A DNA stretch of 64,000 nucleotides from JAAYZM01 sp964510785 (lineage in GTDB: Bacteria; Actinomycetota; Actinomycetes; Actinomycetales; Cellulomonadaceae): positions 1 to 64,000 of the forward strand of contig CAZECM010000007.1 of the NCBI GenBank assembly GCA_964510785.1. The letters run 5' to 3'. How positions within the stretch are numbered: the stretch's first letter is position 1; every line of letters starts with the position of its first letter. The position numbers and the translations under genes were made by a program. The notes beneath the pieces were generated by a model. The model was not told the origin of the DNA and did not search any database. It was given only the letters and a program-made list of their open reading frames with translations. Below, one piece after another: positions 32,455-38,810 of this stretch.

Positions 32455-35240
32455 CAGAACACCTCCGAACCCATGCGCCACGCTCGGCGCTCGGTCTCTT
32501 CGCTCATGCGCCGTTCGACGATGTCGAGCACCCGCTCGTCGAGGTCGGTCACGATCCAGTCCTCGAGGCGCGCGATGACGCGCTGCTGCACCTCGGAAGC
32601 CAGGACGTCGGTGTCCTGCGCGGACTCGGGGTCCGCGGACCACAGGTTGGGGCGCACGTCGGCTCCTTCGGTTCGGTGCTGGCCCGGCGCAGCGGGCGGC
32701 GGGTCCGCAGACTGGGCCCACGGGGGCGGGGCGAAGACGGTCGGTGGGGCCGGGGTTCCCGGGGCCGCGGCGGCGGGACGGCGGTGGGCGCCGGCCCGCG
32801 CCCGGCGCGGCGGGGGTGCCCCGGCGGCGGCCGGGGTGGCCGGGGTGCTCGGGTCCTGCGGGCCGACGGCGGCGAGCGGTGGTGCGACCGACAGTGCCCG
32901 GACCGGGGGCAGCCCCGTGGTGACGGCCGCGGCCGGCGGCCGGAGCGGCGCGGGAGTCGAGGGTCGCGGTGGTGCGGCTGTCGTCGGTGCGGCGGCCGCG
33001 TCGGCGGGTGTGCCGGCCGTCGCCGGTGCAGCGGGCTGTGCGCCTGCACCCTGGACCGCGCCGCGGGCCTGGGCGAGCAAGGGCCGGCGGGGAGCGGTCG
33101 CCGCGGCGCCACGTGCTCGGCCGAGGTCCCAGCGACGGACGACGGGCCCGCTCGGGAGCGCGTTCTGGCCGGGACGTGCCGGAGGGCTCGCGGCGACGAC
33201 GGCCACGGGGGCGAGCCCGCGCAGGGCTGCACCGACCGCGTTCGGCCGGGCGGACTCGGTCAGCGCGCTGGTGGCACCCGCGGGGGACGTCGGCGCTGCG
33301 GGAAGGGGTCCGACGGCGGTGCTGCGGCGGACGGCACCGGGCCGCGCGGGTGCGAGCGGTCCTGAGTGGTCGGCGGGAGCGATCCGTGCGGCGGGGGAGG
33401 CGGTGGCTGCGGGACGGTCGACGTGGCGCGCGTCGTCGCCCAGGGCGCCGGTGCCGGCCAGCGCGGCGACGCCCGCAGGGTGGGTGCCGGACGCGGCCTG
33501 CTTGCCCACCGAGCGTCGCACGGGCGCACCGGACGTGGTGGCGGCGTGGACCGTGCCGGCTCGGGCCGCGTGGTTCTCGACGCGCGCCGCGGCCGCACCG
33601 TGGGTCGCCGCCGGTCGTACGCTCACGGGTGCCGGGTGGGCACCCGTGTCCCGCGCCGGCGCGACCGTGTGCGGCACTGCGGACGTCAGCCGGCGCAGCC
33701 CGGGCGTGTCCGTGCCGAGTGCCCGGGCCGTGCTGCGACGCACACCTGCCGGGCGACGGTGTCCCGTGCCGGGGAGCCGGTGCCGCGGGCCGGCGTCGCG
33801 CTCGTCGGATCGGTGGCCGGTGTCGGTGCCTGGGTCGAGCGACGGGATGGTTCGTGCCGCACCGGCGCTCGCGGCCGGTGCCGGCGTGCTCGTGCCGGCC
33901 CCGGGAGAGCGCACCACCGGCCCCGCAGCGCCGGGGGCGGTCGGGCTCGGCGGGACGGCCGCACCCGCCGCGGTCGACGCTGCGTCTGCCGTCGAACGCC
34001 GCACCTCGGGCACCACGGGTGAGGGCGGCGCCGGCACGTGACCGGGCGCACCGCCCACCGCGACCTCGCCATGGTTCCCGCGACGGCCGAGCCGCCCGTC
34101 GGCACCGGCGCTGCCCACGAGCGGGGCGTGCGCGCTGCGGGAGGTGGTCGTCCGACGGACGGGACCCGCGAGCGGACGCAGCGTCCTGCCCGGGCGGGCG
34201 CGGCGCACGGGCGCGAGCGGGGCGCCGGCGGTGGTGCCGTCGAGCACGGCGGGACCGGGTGTGCCGGGTGCTGCGCCGTCGGCCACCGTTCTCGATGCCG
34301 CGGTGCTCGAGTCTCCGGGCCGCGATCCGCCGGCGCCGAGCTCGGTGTCACCCGGGCGCGGCTCGACCGCGCCGGGTGCCGGTGTCAGGTCGCGTGCGGA
34401 GCTCGCGGCGGGGACCGTCGTCGGTCCCGACGTCGTGGGCCCTGCAGCGTTCGACGCGGCTGGCACCGCTGGCGCGGGGGGAGTGACGGTGCGTCGTACC
34501 TCGGGCGCACGGGAGCCGGCGAGCACGGGCCGGGTGTGCTCCTCGCGCGTGAGCCGTGCCAGCGCGCGGCGGCGCAGCAGGCGCGAGACCACGGGGCCGG
34601 ACGTCGGGGTGCGCGGCGCGGCGGCCGTGGTGGGAGCGGGGGGCTTGGCGGGACCCGTGACCGTCGCGGCCCGGTCGGTGCCGGCGCCGTGCGGCGGGCG
34701 GGTCCCGGCCCCCCGGACGTTCCCCGGTGGGCCTCCCGCGGACCGAGAGCCGGACGGTCGCGAGGGCGGGTTCGAGCTTCGAGGACGTGAGTCCGCAGCG
34801 GTCGTCATGCGGCCGACGGCGTCGACCTCGGCGGGCATGCGCATCGGGACGGTCTGAGGTGCGAGGCGAGCGGAACCGGCGCCCGGGGAGGTCGTGTCGC
34901 TCGGCATCCGTCGCACGACGCGCCGCAGCCCGCGGCCCGGCAGGGGAGCGGGCTCCTCGGTGGGTGCGGGCACCCACCAGCGCGGCGGGCGCAGCTCGAG
35001 CGCGGGCGCGGCGACCCGGAGCTGCGTCGTCGGCCCCGCTGCCACGGGCAGGGGACGGGAGAGGTGACGGCGCACGACGGCGGGACGCCCCCAACCACGC
35101 GCGAAGCGCAGCGACGCCGCGGCGACCGAGCCGAGGCCGCCCCGGCTCGCGACGCCGCCGAGGTGGCGCGCGGCGATCGCCCGACCGAGCCGGTTGCGGT
35201 CGGCCGGGTCGGTGCTCGCTCCGTCGTGGGGGTGGGTCAT
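32454..35240 (-). CDS. 928-aa disordered Pro/Ala/Thr-rich protein with repeated VRR[S/T] motifs
   Basis: 928 aa from ATG 35240, overlapping the tube gene stop (ATGA). Almost the whole protein is low complexity (Ala, Pro, Gly, Thr, Arg) and looks disordered. A short basic motif recurs: VVRR at 55, VVRR at 108, LLRRR at 221, VRRT at 248, VRRA at 345, VRRT at 361, VRRS at 413, 500, 574 and 637, LRRL at 515, VVRRW at 700. Only the first ~110 residues and the last ~65 (TDVLASEVQQRVIARLEDWIVTDLDERVLDIVERRMSEETERRAW, helical) look folded. No family recognised. Its place between tube and LysM genes and its length make a tape-measure or lumen/cargo-docking role possible. See findings for the motif shared with the effector. 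Confidence 0.75.
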   Translation of the reverse strand: MTHPHDGASTDPADRNRLGRAIAARHLGGVASRGGLGSVAAASLRFARGWGRPAVVRRHLSRPLPVAAGPTTQLRVAAPALELRPPRWWVPAPTEEPAPLPGRGLRRVVRRMPSDTTSPGAGSARLAPQTVPMRMPAEVDAVGRMTTAADSRPRSSNPPSRPSGSRSAGGPPGNVRGAGTRPPHGAGTDRAATVTGPAKPPAPTTAAAPRTPTSGPVVSRLLRRRALARLTREEHTRPVLAGSRAPEVRRTVTPPAPAVPAASNAAGPTTSGPTTVPAASSARDLTPAPGAVEPRPGDTELGAGGSRPGDSSTAASRTVADGAAPGTPGPAVLDGTTAGAPLAPVRRARPGRTLRPLAGPVRRTTTSRSAHAPLVGSAGADGRLGRRGNHGEVAVGGAPGHVPAPPSPVVPEVRRSTADAASTAAGAAVPPSPTAPGAAGPVVRSPGAGTSTPAPAASAGAARTIPSLDPGTDTGHRSDERDAGPRHRLPGTGHRRPAGVRRSTARALGTDTPGLRRLTSAVPHTVAPARDTGAHPAPVSVRPAATHGAAAARVENHAARAGTVHAATTSGAPVRRSVGKQAASGTHPAGVAALAGTGALGDDARHVDRPAATASPAARIAPADHSGPLAPARPGAVRRSTAVGPLPAAPTSPAGATSALTESARPNAVGAALRGLAPVAVVAASPPARPGQNALPSGPVVRRWDLGRARGAAATAPRRPLLAQARGAVQGAGAQPAAPATAGTPADAAAAPTTAAPPRPSTPAPLRPPAAAVTTGLPPVRALSVAPPLAAVGPQDPSTPATPAAAGAPPPRRARAGAHRRPAAAAPGTPAPPTVFAPPPWAQSADPPPAAPGQHRTEGADVRPNLWSADPESAQDTDVLASEVQQRVIARLEDWIVTDLDERVLDIVERRMSEETERRAWRMGSEVF

Positions 35241-35713
35241 GACGTCGATGACCGGAATCCGTTGTGGGCGACCTCGAGGGTCTCGCTCAGGGGCTCGTCG
35301 GAGTCGGCGGCGAGCTGCGGCCCGCTCCACGACACGGCGAACACGCCCTGGATCTCCCACGAGCGCAGCCGTTCGCCCTGGTGGTTGATGACCGTGACGG
35401 CACCCGTGGCCCGGGTGAGCTTGTTGTCGTTGCCAGCGAAGCCCTCGCCGGAGCTCTGCTGCGTCCACGCGAAGAGCGCGTCGGACTGCACGAGCCCCCG
35501 TGTGAACACGAGATTGGGCCATCGCATGACGCCGGGGAGCTGGTGGACGTAGGCGTTCTGGCCGCCCTCGACGTACTCCTCGACGGAGACGTCGAGGCGC
35601 AGGCCGGTGACCTCGCGGAAGGTGCCGATCTCGACACCGTCGACCTCGAAGAGGAACCGACCCGACGTGGACGGCTCACCGCCGAGCGGGAGAGAACCTT
35701 CAGGTAATGGCAT
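35237..35713 (-). CDS. tail tube protein, gp19 family (second paralogue, Pvc5-like)
   Basis: 158 aa. STSGRFLFEVDGVEIGTFREVTGLRLDVSVEEYVEGGQNAYVHQLPGVMRWPNLVFTRGLVQSDALFAWTQQSSGEGFAGNDNKLTRATGAVTVINHQGERLRSWEIQGVFAVSWSGPQL matches gp19-type tube subunits, including the WPNLVFTRG and WEIQGVFAVSW segments. eCIS particles use the main tube protein for the shaft and paralogues like this one for the baseplate-proximal rings. Its start overlaps the end of the 59-aa gene by 14 nt. Confidence 0.92.
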   Translation of the reverse strand: MPLPEGSLPLGGEPSTSGRFLFEVDGVEIGTFREVTGLRLDVSVEEYVEGGQNAYVHQLPGVMRWPNLVFTRGLVQSDALFAWTQQSSGEGFAGNDNKLTRATGAVTVINHQGERLRSWEIQGVFAVSWSGPQLAADSDEPLSETLEVAHNGFRSSTS

Positions 35714-35879
35714 GGTCGCGCACCGCCTCCCAGGCTCGTTCGTTCATCGTGGCGACGGCCCGCACCATGCGGACGCGGTCGAGGTGCTCGAGGTCGAGCA
35801 GGTCACCGATCGACCAGTGCAGGTGATACGCGAGGTACGCGATCTCCTGCCAGAGGGCGTCGACGGGGTAGCGCAGCAT
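35700..35879 (-). CDS. 59-aa DUF6760-like small eCIS protein
   Basis: Found by direct translation of the minus strand: ATG 35879 to TGA 35702-35700, 59 residues. It begins MLRYPVDALWQEIAYLAYHL, continues HWSIGDLLDLEHLDRVRMVR and ends AVATMNERAWEAVRDHAIT. The RYPVD-LW-E-AYLAYH-HW...L-LEH-R pattern is that of the small DUF6760 proteins found next to tube genes in many contractile loci. It starts 6 nt after the preceding stop and overlaps the second tube gene by 14 nt, so coupling is tight. Its role in assembly is unknown; it may be a short tail-assembly chaperone. Confidence 0.85.
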   Translation of the reverse strand: MLRYPVDALWQEIAYLAYHLHWSIGDLLDLEHLDRVRMVRAVATMNERAWEAVRDHAIT

Positions 35880-35885
35880 GACCCG

Positions 35886-36377
35886 TCACCGCGTCTCGGT
35901 GCGGATCTCCTCGATCGCCGACCGGCCGGGGCGCGGGCTGGCGTCCGAGGTCGGCTCGGCGGACCGGGCCGCCTGACCGTGGGGCTCGGGCGCGCTCTCG
36001 GGCTCGGGCTCCGGGTCCGGACCCACCCCGGTCGCGGGACCGGCCTCGGCGTGCTCCGCGAGGAACGCGTCGAACTCGTCCTGCGTGCCGAAGTTGATCA
36101 CGCCGTAGAAGTCCTGCAGGTAGGCGAGGTCGGCGGCGAACAGGTTCTCGATCTCGTGCGGGGTGACGAGCTCGAGCTTGCCCAGGCGCTCGACCACCCG
36201 GGCGAGGACGACGATGGTCAGGCGCGGGTCGTCCGGGCCCTGGATCGTCGGGTCACGCAGGGGCTCGAGCTCGTCGCGCGCCGTGGCGAGACGCATCGTG
36301 CCGGAACGGTGCACCACTCCCTCGCGGTCGACATAACCGCGAGGGAGGGTGAACTCGTACTGGGTGCGCAGGCTCAC
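35886..36377 (-). CDS. tail assembly chaperone-like protein of the eCIS
   Basis: 163 aa from GTG 36377, overlapping the tube stop as GTGA; longer upstream extension is not supported. SLRTQYEFTLPRGYVDREGVVHRSGTMRLATARDELEPLRDPTIQGPDDPRLTIVVLARVVERLGKLELVTPHEIENLFAADLAYLQDFYGVIN is the conserved core seen in eCIS and phage tail-assembly (gp41/E-like) proteins, with the LFAADLAYLQDFYGVIN helix most telling. The C-terminal ~55 residues are acidic/Pro-rich (PDPEPEPESAPEP). It would chaperone tube or tape-measure assembly. Confidence 0.8.
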   Translation of the reverse strand: MSLRTQYEFTLPRGYVDREGVVHRSGTMRLATARDELEPLRDPTIQGPDDPRLTIVVLARVVERLGKLELVTPHEIENLFAADLAYLQDFYGVINFGTQDEFDAFLAEHAEAGPATGVGPDPEPEPESAPEPHGQAARSAEPTSDASPRPGRSAIEEIRTETR

Positions 36378-36847
36378 TTGACCCGCTCGAGGCGCTCGAT
36401 CACCAGCGTCACGGTCTCCTTGATGGCGTCCTGGCCGTCGACGCTGAGCTGGTCGGTCGAGATCTTGCTCGGCCAGCCGTTGAAGAAGTTGAACCGCGCG
36501 ACCTCCTGCGAGCTCGCGTCGAAGAGCACGACGGAGCCGTTCTTGCGGTTGCCGGCGCGGTCCCCGGCGAGGCCACCCTGGCGGATCGCGGTGAACCACT
36601 GCCACAGCTGGTCGCTCTCGACGTCGCTGGGGGCGACGCGGGTCAGCGACAGGTCGGGGACCTCGACGGTCTGGCCGAGGAACTTGATCTGCTGCTTCTG
36701 GCCCTTCTCGCCCGTCTGGGTCGACTTGACGACGCCGACCTCGACGTCGAGACCGGACACGGAGATGAGGGCGGTCACGACGTTGCCGTCGATCTCGAGG
36801 AAGAAGTTCTGGGAGATGATCGGGTCAGCGGTGAACAGACCGGGCAT
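36374..36847 (-). CDS. major tail tube protein, gp19 family (Pvc1-like)
   Basis: 157 aa. FTADPIISQNFFLEIDGNVVTALISVSGLDVEVGVVKSTQTGEKGQKQQIKFLGQTVEVPDLSLTRVAPSDVESDQLWQWFTAIRQGGLAGDRAGNRKNGSVVLFDASSQEVARFNFFNGWPSKISTDQLSVDGQDAIKETVTLVIERLERV is a standard gp19 tube subunit; the FFNGWPSKI...KETVTLVIE ending is diagnostic. Second in the structural operon, 50 nt after the sheath gene, and GTGA-coupled to the assembly chaperone. It should be the most abundant tube protein. Confidence 0.95.
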   Translation of the reverse strand: MPGLFTADPIISQNFFLEIDGNVVTALISVSGLDVEVGVVKSTQTGEKGQKQQIKFLGQTVEVPDLSLTRVAPSDVESDQLWQWFTAIRQGGLAGDRAGNRKNGSVVLFDASSQEVARFNFFNGWPSKISTDQLSVDGQDAIKETVTLVIERLERVK

Positions 36848-36897
36848 GGTGGGCTCCTACGGGGTGCGAATGCGGTGGATGGACGAGGTCGAGCCGC

Positions 36898-38466
36898 TCA
36901 GGAAGCGCTCTGCTTGTTCTGGCTGATGCGGAAGATGACGAACTCCGCCGGCTTCACCGGGGCGAGTCCGACCTCGACGATGAGCTTTCCGGCGTCGATC
37001 GACTCCGGGGTGTTCGTCGTCTCGTCGCAGCGCACGAAGTACGCCTGGTCGGCCGTCGAGCCGAACAGCGCACCGGCCTGCCACAGACCGTGCAGGTAGC
37101 CGCCGAGCGTGCGCTTGACGCCCTCCCACAGGGAGACGTCGTTCGGCTCGAAGACGGCCCACTGGGTGCCCTCGAGGATCGTGGACTCGACCATGTTGAA
37201 CAGCCGGCGCACGTTGATGTACTGCCAGTCGGTGTCCGAGGCGAGCGTGCGGGCGCCCCACACGCGGATGCCGCGCGTACCGAAGGGGCGGATCGCGTTG
37301 ATGCCGATCGGGTTGAGCAGGCCCTGCTCGTTCTGGGTCACGGACCGCTCGACGTCGAGGACGCCGCGCAGGGTGTCGTTGGCCGGGGCCTTCCACACGC
37401 CGCGCGACTCGTCGGTGCGCGCCCACAGCCCGGCGACGTGGCCCGACGGCGGGATGAGGATCTCGGCGTTGCCGTTGGAACCCGTGGGGTTCTCGACCTT
37501 GATCCACGGGTAGTACAGCGCGGCGAACGCCGAGTCGTACTGCGCGGCGTCGCTGCGCCACTCGCGTGCCTGCTGGGGGGTGAGTCCCGGCGGGGTGTCG
37601 AGGATGGCGATGCGGTTGGAGTGCTGCTCGCAGTGGGCGATGAGCGAGGTCTGCACGGCCTTCCACAGGCCGAGGTCGATGCTGCCGTCCGCCGTCCGCG
37701 CCGCCGTGACGAGGTCGGGGACCGCCACGATCGTGACGTCCTCGGCGATCGCGAGGCCGTTGATGCCCGAGCGGGCGGACTCGGAGCCGGCGAACTTGCG
37801 GCCCGTGACCGGCACCGGGACGGGTGCGGCCTTCTCGAGCTGGTAGGCGCCCGGCTTGAGCAGGTCGAGCTGCGTCGACAGGTCGACGTCCTCGGCGAGG
37901 TTGACCTCGATCTTGACGCGGGTCGACGTCGCGTTGACCACGCCGGCCACGCCACGCTTGCCGTCGAGGGTCAGGTCCTCGTAGGACTCGACGACCTCGC
38001 CGCCCTCGATGATCGAGAGCGTGAAGGGAGCGGCACCCTCGGCGTCGTCGGCGACCTCGGCCGTGACGATCTCGACCGTGATGTCGGCGTCGGGCTCGAC
38101 GGACTCGATGCTCACGGGCAGGCCGAGCGCGCGGTCCGCGGCGGGCAGCGCCGCGCGGGCGGGCTCGCCGGCCGGCTCGGCGTTCGGCACGCGGACGATG
38201 TACGCCTGGGTGCCGCCGTTGAGGAAGTACCCGTGCACGGCGAGCGGGAGCATGGCGCCCTCGACGAAGCTGCCGTACAGGTTCTCGAACTGGGTCCAGC
38301 TCGTCACGAGCCGCGGTGCGACACCCTGGGGGTCGTTCGGGTCGTCGTTCGGGGCGGAGGCGGTGAACCCGACGAAGGCCGTCACGGCGGTCGGGGCGGA
38401 GGTCAAGACCTTCTGGGAGGACGGGATCTCTTCGACGTAGACGCCGGGAGCTGTATAGGTCGGCAC
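36898..38466 (-). CDS. contractile sheath protein (Pvc2/tail sheath family)
   Basis: 522 aa from GTG 38466 with AGAGGAAC upstream. The N-terminus (PTYTAPGVYVEEIPSSQKVLTSAPTAVTAFVGFTA) and C-terminus (FNMVESTILEGTQWAVFEPNDVSLWEGVKRTLGGYLHGLWQAGALFGSTADQAYFVRCDETTNTPESIDAGKLIVEVGLAPVKPAEFVIFRISQ) are classic for contractile sheaths; the two ends donate the strands that interlock neighbouring subunits. Only one sheath gene is present (PVC-type systems have up to three). First gene of the structural operon; its leader holds promoter site A. Confidence 0.96.
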   Translation of the reverse strand: MPTYTAPGVYVEEIPSSQKVLTSAPTAVTAFVGFTASAPNDDPNDPQGVAPRLVTSWTQFENLYGSFVEGAMLPLAVHGYFLNGGTQAYIVRVPNAEPAGEPARAALPAADRALGLPVSIESVEPDADITVEIVTAEVADDAEGAAPFTLSIIEGGEVVESYEDLTLDGKRGVAGVVNATSTRVKIEVNLAEDVDLSTQLDLLKPGAYQLEKAAPVPVPVTGRKFAGSESARSGINGLAIAEDVTIVAVPDLVTAARTADGSIDLGLWKAVQTSLIAHCEQHSNRIAILDTPPGLTPQQAREWRSDAAQYDSAFAALYYPWIKVENPTGSNGNAEILIPPSGHVAGLWARTDESRGVWKAPANDTLRGVLDVERSVTQNEQGLLNPIGINAIRPFGTRGIRVWGARTLASDTDWQYINVRRLFNMVESTILEGTQWAVFEPNDVSLWEGVKRTLGGYLHGLWQAGALFGSTADQAYFVRCDETTNTPESIDAGKLIVEVGLAPVKPAEFVIFRISQNKQSAS

Positions 38467-38536
38467 GGGTTCCTCTTCTCGGCGGCCGCCCGGTGTCCCG
38501 GACGTACCTTTGACGGCGGACGACGATGTCCTGCCC

Positions 38537-38578
38537 AACCTAGGGAGAGCCCGGCAGCGGGTCATCGGTAATCGGTAC
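38537..38578 (-). promoter_or_regulatory. eCIS promoter element, site A (sheath operon)
   Basis: On the minus strand GTACCGATTACCGATG (38578-38563) is two tandem TACCGAT heptamers; after 20 bp comes TAGGTT (38542-38537) as -10. The leader to GTG 38466 is about 64 nt. Upstream, AAACCTGAGTA matches site B. Confidence 0.7.
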
Positions 38579-38600
38579 TCAGGTTTTCGACAACAGTTCT

Positions 38601-38624
38601 GGTACGAAACGCCCATTTCGTACC
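38601..38624. promoter_or_regulatory. perfect inverted repeat upstream of site A
   Basis: GGTACGAAA (38601-38609) and TTTCGTACC (38616-38624) are perfect 9-bp arms separated by 6 bp. It lies 23 bp upstream of site A and near the middle of the divergent region, so it is a good candidate operator for the LuxR-type regulator or another dimeric protein. It was not noticed at sites B, C or D. Confidence 0.6.
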
Positions 38625-38810
38625 TGCCGAGACGAACCGCCTGGTAGGACGGTACCCACGGGGGTGGACCGCGGAGCACCAGGGACCTAGGTCTCTTGAC
38701 CTCGCAGCGGGGTCCGGCTCAACTTCGACGTCATCGACGCCGAAGTAGGTAAGGAGTACTTATTAACGGGCGCGCGCTCGTCGAAGCCGGACCGACCTTG
38801 AGGATGGATC

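Larger units (their letters stand above)
38467..38810. other. divergent regulatory region between sheath operon and LuxR regulator
   Basis: 344 bp. It holds promoter site A toward the sheath gene, an inverted repeat in the middle (38601-38624), and 186 bp in front of the regulator gene. In the latter part there is an imperfect CTTCG...CGAAG dyad near 38729-38751 and an AT-rich TACTTATTAA at about 38757-38766, which may be the regulator's own -10, though no clear -35 was found. Confidence 0.6.

Noticed and set aside
26543..38466. Type VI secretion system
   Set aside because: No TssJ/L/M membrane complex, ClpV or split TssB/C sheath; single sheath gene, LysM adaptor, DUF4255 and DUF4157 are eCIS markers.
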